Shown: positions 54,725 to 62,932 of the stretch, piece after piece | How positions within the stretch are numbered: the stretch's first letter is position 1 | How the letters are laid out: each line of letters opens with the position of its first letter | From: a virus | Length of the DNA stretch: 64,000 nucleotides | Virus record (IMG/VR): IMGVR_UViG_3300026488_000022 | Coordinates: 1 to 64,000 of that record | Reading direction: 5' to 3' (one strand) | The notes under the pieces: generated by a model | Told to the model about the DNA's origin: nothing | Databases searched by the model: none | The model's input: the letters and a program-made list of their open reading frames with translations, nothing else | Translations under genes and position numbers: made by a program

Positions 54725-54959
54725 GGAACAAGAAAAACAACTCATAAAATTTTATGAGTTGTTGTTTGAATATGAGAAAGAAATAGATAAATTAAGAGGT
54801 GAAAACAACATCTTGTTTATACAAGAAGAAGATAATGAATTTTTAGCTTATTTTAGCGGTGTCTATTTTTTACCAATAGATAAAGAGAAATTTTTTAGTT
54901 TTAGTTCAGATGATTTAATTATAATTGGTGAGTTTTTAGAGGAGGCTTTAAATGATTAA
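54666..54959 (+). CDS. Small acidic protein, unknown
   Basis: 97 residues. ATG preceded by AAAGGAG. Helical start, then NILFIQEEDNEFLAYFSGVY. The overlap of 59 bp with the preceding gene is long but both have good signals. Confidence 0.55.
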   Translation: MKTATSLSFLENLKSTEISEEQEKQLIKFYELLFEYEKEIDKLRGENNILFIQEEDNEFLAYFSGVYFLPIDKEKFFSFSSDDLIIIGEFLEEALND

Positions 54960-55311
54960 ATTCATAAAACGCTATGTTTGTGATGGGGATTTTAAAGATG
55001 ATTTTGAAAATAAAGTGGTTTTTTATCAAGTTTTAGTTAAAAAACAAAAAGGTGGTTTTGCTTGGAATGATATTATAGTTAAAGGTTTTCTTGTATTTTT
55101 AAAAGGTGGTAGGTATGATAGGCATATAAAAGGAATGTACGAATTGAGCGAGGAAAAATGGCAAGAACTTGAAAACTTATTGTATGATACGGTCGAAAAA
55201 ATTGATTGTAAAGAAGAAAGTGAATTTGAAAGTTATGAAAAAGGTTTGGTTGGAATAACTTTACCAGAGCTTCACCAATTTTTAGAAAAAAACGGAAGGA
55301 AAGTAAAATGA
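54952..55311 (+). CDS. Early protein, unknown
   Basis: 119 residues, mixed charge, strand-rich first half (VVFYQVLVKKQKGGFAWND). No family recognised. Overlaps the following gene by four bases. Confidence 0.6.
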   Translation: MIKFIKRYVCDGDFKDDFENKVVFYQVLVKKQKGGFAWNDIIVKGFLVFLKGGRYDRHIKGMYELSEEKWQELENLLYDTVEKIDCKEESEFESYEKGLVGITLPELHQFLEKNGRKVK

Positions 55312-55607
55312 GAATTGTTGCCCTTCTTTTCGCTCTTTTTTCGCTATCTTTTAGTTGGGATTTGTTATGTATTGTAGGTAAAAAAGGTAATAAGTGGTAT
55401 AACGTTGAAGTGCAAGAAACTTTTCATTGTAGTTATGATGTTTTAGAGAAAAATGCGGTAGAAAAAAGCAAAAAAGGCGATTTGTTTATTTTTAAAATGC
55501 CTGATGGTAGGGTTATGTATTGTGAAAGCGATTGGGTTTGGAGTTTTAGAAATTTTGTTATTTTTGGGCGTGATAATTTTAACGAAAAGTTTTGCGAGGA
55601 AAAATAA
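55308..55607 (+). CDS. Secreted Cys-containing small protein
   Basis: 99 residues. Signal peptide MRIVALLFALFSLSFSW with likely cleavage after it, then a short exported domain with four Cys (LLCIVG, FHCSY, YCESDW, FCEEK), possibly two disulfides. A periplasmic phage factor such as a superinfection-exclusion protein is possible. Last gene of the early operon. Confidence 0.6.
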   Translation: MRIVALLFALFSLSFSWDLLCIVGKKGNKWYNVEVQETFHCSYDVLEKNAVEKSKKGDLFIFKMPDGRVMYCESDWVWSFRNFVIFGRDNFNEKFCEEK

Positions 55608-55695
55608 CAAGAATTTTTTTGAAATGTTATATTAACATAATGTTTTTACTCTGTATATACTAAGCTAAAAAATAGTAATTGTTAGGTAATAGAAA

Positions 55696-55745
55696 GTCCG
55701 CCGGTTTGTTGAGCGGTCGGCAATCAAGGACCTCCCCCTTTTTTT
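55696..55745 (+). terminator. Structured GC-rich element with T run
   Basis: Nested stems GTCC/GGAC (55696-55699 with 55728-55731) and GCCG/CGGC (55700-55703 with 55718-55721), then CTCCCCC and seven T. It follows the early operon and may be its terminator or the end of a small RNA. Confidence 0.5.
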
Positions 55746-56061
55746 GTTTGCTCCAGGTTCTTTCCATTTTGTTTTTATTTGGTGACAAACACTGATTTTT
55801 TACTTAACATAATGCATATTCTCTTGGAGAAAAAGCATTGTTTTCTTAAAGAAAATTTAAGTAGAAATAACGATTTTAAGTTTTGTTTAAGCTATTTATA
55901 AAAAGTTTTTTATTACTTGGAGGTGATTTTTGCTAAAAACACAAAATAAGTAGGTAGTTTATATAATAAGCGACAGGCACGATTTTTCGGTCAGTTTGTG
56001 TTCAAAAGGGTAGCGTTCTACAATAAAGGTGCAAAAAATGGTGCGTTTAGTAGGTCACATT

Positions 56062-56121
56062 GTAGCTTATATTTTCATTGCAAGTAGCTTATATTTTCAT
56101 TGCAAGTAGCTTATATTTTTT
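56062..56121. repeat. 22-bp tandem repeat, 2.7 copies
   Basis: Unit GTAGCTTATATTTTCATTGCAA at 56062-56083 and 56084-56105, with a partial third copy from 56106. Confidence 0.9.
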
Positions 56122-56194
56122 GTTTTAAAAAAATTATATCTTATAGTCTCTGGCACTAACTTGATTAAAAATAGAGAGAGAAAGGGGAGGAGAT

Positions 56195-56521
56195 TTAATA
56201 TTCGTTTTTTATTTTTAATTTTTTTATAAAATTAAGCCATCTTTTTTCTTTTATTTCTTTAAATTCACCTTTATCATACCAATACCATTTTTTAAGCTTC
56301 CTGTTATAGAAAGCTTTTTCATTTAAAATTAAAAATTTTTCAATATCTTTCCACAAATATTTTGGGAGATGGTCGTCAGCTGCCCATCTCCCATTGTTAT
56401 ACAAAAAAATGTTTCCTCCTTTACTAAAAGAAGGTCCTTCAAATACATACCATACTCTTCCCATTTTATCGTTGTCTATTTTCCACTTATACTTTCTCAG
56501 CTCAATTTGTATGTTTAACAT
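56195..56521 (-). CDS. Small aromatic-rich protein, unknown
   Basis: 108 residues with many Trp and Lys (YKWKIDNDKMGRVWYVFEGP, KKWYWYDKGEFKEI). No family recognised. Last gene of the minus operon from 57594. Confidence 0.6.
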   Translation of the reverse strand: MLNIQIELRKYKWKIDNDKMGRVWYVFEGPSFSKGGNIFLYNNGRWAADDHLPKYLWKDIEKFLILNEKAFYNRKLKKWYWYDKGEFKEIKEKRWLNFIKKLKIKNEY

Positions 56522-56537
56522 TTTTTCTCCTTTTTAG

Positions 56538-56945
56538 TTAATTAATTCTGTAAATAAAAAATATTTTATCATCTACTATAAATTCTCTTTCTTCGCTGTC
56601 ATAAGGAGCAAGGATACTCCCTGCTCCGTCTGACAGCAAAACATCCTCAATCCAGGCCTCTACATCTATGTAATATTGTAGAGGCTCTGGGACTTCTGGA
56701 GCATAACACTCTTCATAAATTTCAGATAGTTTGTCTTTCGCAAACTCTTTAACAGCATCATAATTATCAAAAATTAGAAATTGACGACAACTGCAATCAG
56801 TGAAGAGATAATTACTTTTTTCATAAAATCTACAATTTTTTATTTCTTTTGTAGGTATTTCAAAAACTTTTGCTAAATTTTTTAAATCTTCTCTACTTTT
56901 AATGTTAAAAAACTCTATAATTTCTTTAAAAGTTAATTCTTTCAT
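56538..56945 (-). CDS. Early protein with cysteines, unknown
   Basis: 135 residues. Helical start, then YLFTDCSCRQFLIFDNYDAV and an acidic middle. The ATG overlaps the stop of the upstream gene. Role unknown. Confidence 0.6.
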   Translation of the reverse strand: MKELTFKEIIEFFNIKSREDLKNLAKVFEIPTKEIKNCRFYEKSNYLFTDCSCRQFLIFDNYDAVKEFAKDKLSEIYEECYAPEVPEPLQYYIDVEAWIEDVLLSDGAGSILAPYDSEEREFIVDDKIFFIYRIN

Positions 56946-57241
56946 TTTATTCCTCCTCTTTTTGTTTTTAATTTTTCATCAATTTTTTCTATTTTTTCTT
57001 TAGTATTCTCTACATATTCGACAATTTTAGCTAAAATTTTTTCAAGCTCTTCAATCTCCTCAATTTTAACAAATAATTTTCCTGAATTCACGTCATAATA
57101 AACGTGAGGAAAATCATTATAATCAATTTTTGCAATAACCTCGTCAGCACCTGCTCTTCTTATAATGAATTCATCAGTAAATTCATTGTAAGTTACATTT
57201 AGAGATTTTAAAAATTTATTTAATTTTACTTCAAATTTCAT
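56942..57241 (-). CDS. Small protein, unknown
   Basis: 99 residues: strand-rich start (VTYNEFTDEFIIRRAGADEV) and a coiled-coil end. AAAAGGAG stands before the ATG, just after the 21-bp hairpin. Confidence 0.6.
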   Translation of the reverse strand: MKFEVKLNKFLKSLNVTYNEFTDEFIIRRAGADEVIAKIDYNDFPHVYYDVNSGKLFVKIEEIEELEKILAKIVEYVENTKEKIEKIDEKLKTKRGGIK

Positions 57242-57271
57242 TTTCGCTCCTTTTGTTTTTTAATTTTTAGC

Positions 57272-57320
57272 CTCTCAGCTTATATAAACAGACACTCCAT
57301 CTGTTTATATAAGCTGAGAG
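57272..57320. repeat. Perfect 21-bp inverted repeat
   Basis: Arms 57272-57292 and 57300-57320 pair without mismatch around the 7-nt loop CACTCCA. There is no T run behind it on either strand, so it is not a standard terminator. Confidence 0.9.
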
Positions 57321-57350
57321 AAGAAGAGTGTTATTTAAAACACTCTTCTT
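57321..57350. repeat. 12-bp inverted repeat over a stop codon
   Basis: AAGAAGAGTGTT and AACACTCTTCTT around ATTTAA. It encloses the stop of the 57331 gene and adjoins the 21-bp hairpin. Confidence 0.85.
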
Positions 57351-57594
57351 CTTCCCTTAATCTTTCTTTATACCACGAAACCCATTTTTGTGGGTTTCTT
57401 GGAGCTATTACCCAGCTCCAATTATATTCTACTACTACATCCCCATCTCTTTCAAAAGGGGTAGCAAATTCAACTGCCACCCAGTCATTAATTATCTCAA
57501 TAGAGCGGAAAATTTCCGCTCCTTCTATTTTATTTTTTACTTTTCTCATTTCTTTTAATATTTTTTTAGCTTCTTTTAGTGTTATTTCTTTCAT
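57331..57594 (-). CDS. Small protein, unknown
   Basis: 87 residues. Helical start (ITLKEAKKILKEMRKVKNKI) and a strand region (DWVAVEFATPFERDGDVVVE). AAAGGAG before the ATG and the strong promoter at 57634-57662. Confidence 0.6.
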   Translation of the reverse strand: MKEITLKEAKKILKEMRKVKNKIEGAEIFRSIEIINDWVAVEFATPFERDGDVVVEYNWSWVIAPRNPQKWVSWYKERLREEEECFK

Positions 57595-57633
57595 TTTCGC
57601 TCCTTTTGTTTTTGTTTTTGTTTTACACTTAGA

Positions 57634-57662
57634 ATTATAAAATATTTTTTACTTTATGTCAA
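57634..57662 (-). promoter_or_regulatory. Sigma70 promoter for 56195-57594 operon
   Basis: Minus strand TTGACA (57662-57657), 17 bp, TATAAT (57639-57634), with the same flanks as the moron promoters. Confidence 0.88.
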
Positions 57663-57823
57663 GAGTTTTTTACCTTTTTTCAAAAATTTTTAAAAAATTT
57701 GTTTGCTTATAAATTGTATATACATTATATATAAAAAATAGCTCCAAAAAATTTAAGTGCTAAACACCAAAAATTTTGTATTACTAATTTTTGTAAAATA
57801 ATCAAATTTTATTCAATAATATA

Positions 57824-57915
57824 CTATTACCGGTTTTTCAGCAGATTTTGAAAAGTTTATTTCTAATTTCTATTACTGGTTTTTCAGCAGATTTTGAAAA
57901 GTTTATTTCTAATTC
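57824..57915. repeat. Two tandem 46-bp repeats
   Basis: CTATTACCGGTTTTTCAGCA at 57824 and CTATTACTGGTTTTTCAGCA at 57870; the units differ only at one base inside and at the end. Confidence 0.92.
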
Positions 57916-58258
57916 CCTAAATTTCGGGAAGTTTAAATTTTCAATCTCTTGTAAATTGTGCCAAATTTGTTTTTATAAAGCTTTTATTTGTCTTTTAATT
58001 TTTATCAAAAATTGTTAATAAGTTAGAGAAAATTTTAATTTTAGAGCTTTTTGTTCTAAGATAAAAAAGATATTTACAATATGCCCTACTAAACGTATTT
58101 TTTTATATTTCTTATTAATTATTTTATAACTAAATTTTTGTTTCATAGAGATTTCTTTTTAAAAATATAAAATTTAATCTTAAAAAGAAATATTAATTTA
58201 AAAGATAAATTTATAACATAAATCAATCTTATGTTTTATTTTTCTATATTTTAAAATT

Positions 58259-58282
58259 TTATTTTATTTTAAAATAAAATAA
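58259..58282. repeat. 24-bp perfect AT palindrome
   Basis: Centre between 58270 and 58271, all A and T. It lies about 60 bp behind the ligase stop. Confidence 0.8.
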
Positions 58283-58341
58283 TAAAAGATAATGAAGTAA
58301 CAAGAGGGAAAGAAAAAGAAATTTAATTTTTATATTTTATT

Positions 58342-59712
58342 TTAAGAAGAACTTTTTAAGGGATTTTTAGTAATTACTAAATCCTCAAAATTATCTGCTT
58401 TATCTTTATCAACTCTAAACTCTTTAAATCTTGGAAAGTCCATAACTAATTGCTTTTCTTTATCTGCATTTATTATACAATATAAATCTGTATAATAAAT
58501 TTCTACAAGTTTTCCAATTAATTTGTTTCCGTCAAGTTCTCTAATTTCATCAGTTAATCCGCTTCCTACTTTGATTTCAAATTTTTTATCTTCTGTTTGG
58601 CAAATAAATCCACCTATTTTACCTTTATATTTTCCTTCACCTTCAAACCAATCTACAATTTTTAAAGTGCAACTTTCAAGTCCTTTATATTTAATCCATT
58701 TTTTACTTCTTTTTTTCTCATAAACTCCACTTAAATCTTTAAGCATAATCCCTTCACCATTTTTATTTCTAATTTCATCAAAAAAATCTTTAACTTGTTT
58801 AAAGTTGTCACACACAAATTGCTCAACTAATTTAATAAAATTTTTATCGTTTGAATTTTTGACCCCCCTTAAATTTTGACCCCCCTTAAATTTTGACCCC
58901 CCTAAAATACGCTCAAGTCTAACCCGCCTATCTTTCAAGGGCGGACAGTAGGATTTAAGATTATTCCACTCTCTAATTGTGAGATAATCAAAACAATAAA
59001 AACTAAGCTCTTGTTTTTCTTGTTCTGTTGCAGTTTCTTTTAACACTTTATTAACTAAACCGCTTGTTTCTTGTCTTGTGTTTGCAAGTAACTCACCGTC
59101 ATAATAGCCGTCAGGTTTATTTTTTAATTCATCAAAAATGTGTGGTAAATTCAAAACACTACCGTTATAAGTAACTGCATTTATTTCATTTTTGTTTTTA
59201 TAAATAAGACATCTTACACCGTCTAATTTTTCTTCTACTGCAACAGGAAATTTAATCTCATTAATATCAATTTTATTTAAATCATATGCTTTCATAATTG
59301 TTGTATCAGGGATAAATTCATAACCTAATGCCTCATTTATTAATTTAACTTTAACTCCAATTTTTAATTTTTTAGTTAAAATATCTTGATAATATTTACC
59401 TTCTATCCCACAATTAGACAAAAAACTAATTACTTTAGTTTCAATTTCTTTGCTTTTACCTTTTACTTTACTGATATTATCTATTACATTTAAAAAAACT
59501 TTTGGAGGCATAATGAAGCCTCCGTGTTTATAAGAAATTTCTGGTAGTTTTTTTATATGTGTATTTATAAAAGGATTAATAAGAATGTTTAACAAATCAA
59601 GAAAATAAGGATACTCCTTATTTTCTCTAATAATTTCTATTTTTTTATTTTTAGATTGTGTCATTAAGAGTTTGTTAAAACCTTCTATCCATTTAAAATT
59701 TTCTTTTTTCAT
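58342..59712 (-). CDS. ATP-dependent DNA ligase
   Basis: Seals nicks in replicated or recombined DNA. The adenylation motif EKLDGVR has K162; further motifs are YYDGELLA near 205, FYCFDYL near 239, EGIMLK at 319-324 and KKWIKYKG at 336-343, followed by the OB domain. Length 456 fits T4-type phage ligases. A loop at 270-285 (GGSKFKGGQNLRGVKN) is coded by three 17-bp repeats with G6 runs. Last gene of the 60888 operon. Confidence 0.93.
   Translation of the reverse strand: MKKENFKWIEGFNKLLMTQSKNKKIEIIRENKEYPYFLDLLNILINPFINTHIKKLPEISYKHGGFIMPPKVFLNVIDNISKVKGKSKEIETKVISFLSNCGIEGKYYQDILTKKLKIGVKVKLINEALGYEFIPDTTIMKAYDLNKIDINEIKFPVAVEEKLDGVRCLIYKNKNEINAVTYNGSVLNLPHIFDELKNKPDGYYDGELLANTRQETSGLVNKVLKETATEQEKQELSFYCFDYLTIREWNNLKSYCPPLKDRRVRLERILGGSKFKGGQNLRGVKNSNDKNFIKLVEQFVCDNFKQVKDFFDEIRNKNGEGIMLKDLSGVYEKKRSKKWIKYKGLESCTLKIVDWFEGEGKYKGKIGGFICQTEDKKFEIKVGSGLTDEIRELDGNKLIGKLVEIYYTDLYCIINADKEKQLVMDFPRFKEFRVDKDKADNFEDLVITKNPLKSSS
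58855..58903 (-). repeat. Three 17-bp tandem repeats inside the ligase gene
   Basis: GACCCCCCTTAAATTTT type units start at 58861, 58878 and 58895. Each has a run of six C (G on the coding strand). 17 is not a multiple of three, so each unit is read in a different frame, but three units together (51 bp) keep the gene open. Confidence 0.92.
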
Positions 59713-59715
59713 TTT

Positions 59716-59979
59716 TTACTTCTCCTTACAGATTTCTCTTAAAAAGCCTAACAACTCATAGCTACCAAGCTCTTCTACAAAATCACTCCAATATAGTTTA
59801 AACTCACCTAAAAACATTACGTCTTCTTCTAAATGATTATTATTCATATATGTTATTGGGTAACCGTAACTAATTGTAATATACATTTTTTCACCATTTA
59901 AAAATTCCTCTATAACTTCTCTGGCATTTTCATAAATTTTATCATAAGCTTCATCAAAGTCTTTGGCATTAATCCACAT
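59716..59979 (-). CDS. Small acidic protein, unknown
   Basis: 87 residues, with ITISYGYPITYMNNNHLEED and aromatic patches. No family recognised. It lies directly before the ligase gene. Confidence 0.6.
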   Translation of the reverse strand: MWINAKDFDEAYDKIYENAREVIEEFLNGEKMYITISYGYPITYMNNNHLEEDVMFLGEFKLYWSDFVEELGSYELLGFLREICKEK

Positions 59980-59981
59980 TT

Positions 59982-60284
59982 TTAAACTCCTCTTTTTATA
60001 GTCTCCTTTAATTCATTTAAAATTTTTTTTAATTTACTTACTTCATTTTCACAAAACTCTTTAAAATTTTTAATTTTTTCTTTAATTTCTCCTTCATCTG
60101 CACCATAAAATACAACTATGTTTTTATTGTTCCAATAATCTGCATTATCAAACCCAAAACTGTCAGGGACATCAATTTCTTTTTTAATTGAATGTCTTTC
60201 TTCGCTAAGATAAAATTCTATTTTATGCCCCCTCATATTTAAAATATGAGGGTTAATATCTTTTGTTAAAAATGTTACTTTCAT
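59982..60284 (-). CDS. Small protein, unknown
   Basis: 100 residues: strand-rich first half (KVTFLTKDINPHILNMRGHK) and a helical end (EIKEKIKNFKEFCENEVSK). No family is recognised. Same operon as the ligase. Confidence 0.6.
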   Translation of the reverse strand: MKVTFLTKDINPHILNMRGHKIEFYLSEERHSIKKEIDVPDSFGFDNADYWNNKNIVVFYGADEGEIKEKIKNFKEFCENEVSKLKKILNELKETIKRGV

Positions 60285-60294
60285 TATACTTCCT

Positions 60295-60888
60295 TTAATT
60301 TACTTCAAATAAATATAGCAAAATCGGATTAGACCAAGAGCCTTCTTCTTCTGATAAAAAGAAAAATTTATTCCCTTTTTTTATTAATGTAATATCTTTT
60401 CTTGCAAAATATTTGTTTAGCAATCTGTGCAAGATTACAGTTTCTTTTTCTTTTAGATTGCAGTGATACTCCACGAGAGTATCATCCCACTGATATGCTC
60501 TTTTGTATTTTTTCACTTTTTTAAGTCTAAAAGATGTAATATTTCTTTTTAACAATTCATTTAATAGTTCTATCTCGTTAATTGTATGATTAATATCTTC
60601 TACAATTAGCCCACGTTGATTATCATTGTAATCAACATTTCTTTTACATCTTTCACATTCCTCTGTGTATGCACCAAATGCCTCTTCACACTCTTCATAA
60701 GTGTAAAGAGGGTCATACGCTTCATACTCCTCTTCAAGATATTTAAGAGCTTCTTGGAGGTCTTTAATTTTTCTTCTAATTAAATTTTTATTTATAACTA
60801 CCTCTTCTTTTTCTTCTTTTTTTAAAGGGATTTCTAATCTATAATTATCATAAAGTTCTTTAAAGTTGATTTTAGTTAAAATATCCAT
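60295..60888 (-). CDS. Early protein with Cys cluster, unknown
   Basis: 197 residues from ATG 60888, chosen because AAAGGAG precedes it; the longer frame to 60939 would run through the promoter. A helical region carries YEECEEAFGAYTEECERCKR, a possible metal site. First gene after the promoter at 60928-60956. Confidence 0.65.
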   Translation of the reverse strand: MDILTKINFKELYDNYRLEIPLKKEEKEEVVINKNLIRRKIKDLQEALKYLEEEYEAYDPLYTYEECEEAFGAYTEECERCKRNVDYNDNQRGLIVEDINHTINEIELLNELLKRNITSFRLKKVKKYKRAYQWDDTLVEYHCNLKEKETVILHRLLNKYFARKDITLIKKGNKFFFLSEEEGSWSNPILLYLFEVN

Positions 60889-60927
60889 ATTTTCTCCTTT
60901 GTTTTTTGTTTTTGTTTTACACTTAGA

Positions 60928-60956
60928 ATTATAAAACATTTTTTACTTTATGTCAA
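60928..60956 (-). promoter_or_regulatory. Sigma70 promoter for the ligase operon
   Basis: Minus strand TTGACA (60956-60951), 17 bp, TATAAT (60933-60928), flanks again like the moron promoters. Confidence 0.88.
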
Positions 60957-61047
60957 GAGTTTTTTACAAAAAATAAAAAATTCTTTGAAATTACAAAAGA
61001 AAAGAGGTTTTTGTAGATTTGTTTTTAACTAATTTTAATATTAAAAG

Positions 61048-61935
61048 CTAAGAATAAAGAAGTTGTAAGAAATCGTTGAAGTCTTTTTGTCTGCTATTAT
61101 AATACTCTTTTATAAGAGGTTTTTTAGAGCTAATTGCAAGTTTTAAATCAAACCAATTTTTTAAATCTGATTTAAAAAATTTTCTAATCGCCTCTTGTCC
61201 TCTTTTATCATTATCAAGCATAATATAAATTGTATCTATACCTTTTTTTAAAAGATAACTGATTTTATAAGAATTAAAATTAACTGCCAAACCAAAATTT
61301 GCAATAGCTTGAATATTTAATTGATAAAGACTTAAAGCGTCCATAATGCCCTCAACAAGATAAATTTCATTTTGATTTAAGTCAATTCTAGGGTAAATTA
61401 AACTTTTTAAATCCAAGCCTTTTGCATATAAATATTTTGGCTCTAAATTTTTATCATAAGCTCTTGTATTATAGCCTATACAAATATTTTCATCATTATA
61501 AAAAGGAAAAATAACCCTGTCTTTATATAAACCTCTTCTGCAAACATAAAGGTCATATTTTTTAATTGTCTGAAAATTTAACCCCCGCCATTTTTTAGGT
61601 AACTCTTCATTTCTTGGAGGTAAAACAAAAGACTTTGTTTTTATTTGTTCTTGGTTTGTTAATTGTTGTAAAAGATTGTTGTATTTAGTTTGTTGTTGAA
61701 TTTCATAGAGTTCTTCGTCGGAGAAATTAACATTATCTAACCAAAAGTTTTTATTAACTTTGTAACCGCAACCAAAACACTCACCAAAACCCGTTTCAAA
61801 ATTAATCCACATACTTTCGTGTTTATCATCGTGTTCTGGGTTTAAGCAATTAACAAGGAAAAAATTATCCCCTGTTTGTTTATAATTAACTTTTAATTGT
61901 TTGAGTTTATTAATTATTAATAATTTTAAATTCAT
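61048..61935 (-). CDS. DnaG-type primase without helicase domain
   Basis: Makes RNA primers for lagging-strand synthesis. A zinc-binding domain lies at about 25-60 (CLNPEHDDKH, CFGCGYK) and a Toprim core at about 185-260 (YLVEGIMDAL with the catalytic Glu, IYIMLDNDKRGQE with the acidic pair). At 295 residues it is short and lacks a helicase part, so a separate helicase should exist outside the window. It overlaps the upstream gene by 26 bp. Confidence 0.85.
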   Translation of the reverse strand: MNLKLLIINKLKQLKVNYKQTGDNFFLVNCLNPEHDDKHESMWINFETGFGECFGCGYKVNKNFWLDNVNFSDEELYEIQQQTKYNNLLQQLTNQEQIKTKSFVLPPRNEELPKKWRGLNFQTIKKYDLYVCRRGLYKDRVIFPFYNDENICIGYNTRAYDKNLEPKYLYAKGLDLKSLIYPRIDLNQNEIYLVEGIMDALSLYQLNIQAIANFGLAVNFNSYKISYLLKKGIDTIYIMLDNDKRGQEAIRKFFKSDLKNWFDLKLAISSKKPLIKEYYNSRQKDFNDFLQLLYS

Positions 61936-62413
61936 TGTTAAATCTTTCGATTATTTCTGGCGTATTTTCTTTTCTTAATTGAATATCAAATATTTCCAAA
62001 TTAATTGTTTGAGTATCCAAAAAGACCTTATAATAATTAAATTTTTTTTGAATGTCTTTATCTTTTAAGAGGAAATGTATTTTTTTATAGGTATCTTTTA
62101 GCATAGGCTTGACATTATATATAGTATCAAACCAAAAATAATAAAGAGCATATTTAATAATATGCTGTCCTATTTTTTTAAGTTTTGATTGATTATTGCT
62201 TGTAGCCTCATAAATAAAAACCAAATTCCCCTTTGCTAAATGTAATAGCATATCATCTGGTACATTTAATAAAAATTTTTTGTATGCTTTTTGTTCAAAT
62301 AAAGAAGATTGTAATCTACAAAAAGAAATATTGGAAATTGGATTTATAAAAATATGTCTATGCTGAAAAGCCTCTAACCCTGCTGTTAAATTAACATATT
62401 CTTTTACTATCAT
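61910..62413 (-). CDS. Protein of unknown function beside primase
   Basis: 167 residues, mixed charge, with FQHRHIFINPISNISFCRLQ near the start and long helical stretches. No motif recognised. First gene of the primase operon. Confidence 0.6.
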   Translation of the reverse strand: MIVKEYVNLTAGLEAFQHRHIFINPISNISFCRLQSSLFEQKAYKKFLLNVPDDMLLHLAKGNLVFIYEATSNNQSKLKKIGQHIIKYALYYFWFDTIYNVKPMLKDTYKKIHFLLKDKDIQKKFNYYKVFLDTQTINLEIFDIQLRKENTPEIIERFNNEFKIINN

Positions 62414-62525
62414 TTTTTATCCTTTTATTTTATATTTTGAATTTATTTAATTATTGTTTAGTAATTTACTTCATCATTGCCACATTGCTAATAAAATTTG
62501 TTTAATTGCTATTTTTAATTATTAT

Positions 62526-62555
62526 ATTATAAAATACTTATTAACATAAAATCAA
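62526..62555 (-). promoter_or_regulatory. Probable promoter for the primase operon
   Basis: TTGATT (62555-62550), 18 bp, TATAAT (62531-62526) on the minus strand, in AT-rich DNA between 62413 and 62623. Weaker than the other sites. Confidence 0.45.
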
Positions 62556-62622
62556 AAACTTTTATTCTTCTCTAAATTAAAATAATTAAAAAGCTTTAAA
62601 AACTTAAATATTATAATTTATT

Positions 62623-62919
62623 TTAATTTTCTATTAATTGAATATGCAGATTGTTTTTCGCCAAAAGTCCTTTTCTTTTTGCCTTAAAAGTAAAAAATCC
62701 TTCAATTTTATTAAATAAGAGATTGTATAAATCATTAATATTTGAGTTTATCTCAGCTGTTTCAATATATTTATCAATTATACAAAAAATACCTTCTGCT
62801 TTATTTTCAATTTCTTCTTCAGTATTTCCTTTTACTTTGACATATACTTCAAATTTTGAAGTATCTTTATTGATAAAAGAAACAGGAATTTTAAATTCCC
62901 TGTAAATTGTTTTAATCAT
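62623..62919 (-). CDS. Small protein, unknown
   Basis: 98 residues, strand-rich (FKIPVSFINKDTSKFEVYVK). No family recognised. Follows the lipoprotein gene. Confidence 0.55.
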   Translation of the reverse strand: MIKTIYREFKIPVSFINKDTSKFEVYVKVKGNTEEEIENKAEGIFCIIDKYIETAEINSNINDLYNLLFNKIEGFFTFKAKRKGLLAKNNLHIQLIEN

Positions 62920-62932
62920 TTTTATCTCCTTG

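Larger units (their letters stand above)
55608..56194. other. 587-bp non-coding region between converging operons
   Basis: No credible gene. It holds a GC-rich hairpin with T run (55696-55745), hairpins AATGC..GCATT near 55812 and TTTTCTTAAAGAAAA near 55842, a perfect anti-16S match GGAGGTGAT (55919-55927) before a seven-codon frame starting TTG, and a 22-bp tandem repeat (56062-56121). Confidence 0.8.
57595..58341. other. 747-bp AT-rich non-coding region, candidate replication origin
   Basis: Besides the promoter at 57634-57662 no gene is seen. It holds a 46-bp tandem repeat (57824-57915), a hairpin TTCCC/GGGAA (57913-57930), a 12-bp inverted repeat ATTTCTTTTTAA/TTAAAAAGAAAT near 58148-58193 and a 24-bp AT palindrome (58259-58282). 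Direct repeats in AT-rich DNA near ligase and primase genes fit an origin. Confidence 0.45.

Noticed and set aside
60889-60939. N-terminal extension of the 60295 gene
   Set aside because: It would translate through the -10 region of the promoter at 60928-60956. ATG at 60888 has a good ribosome site.
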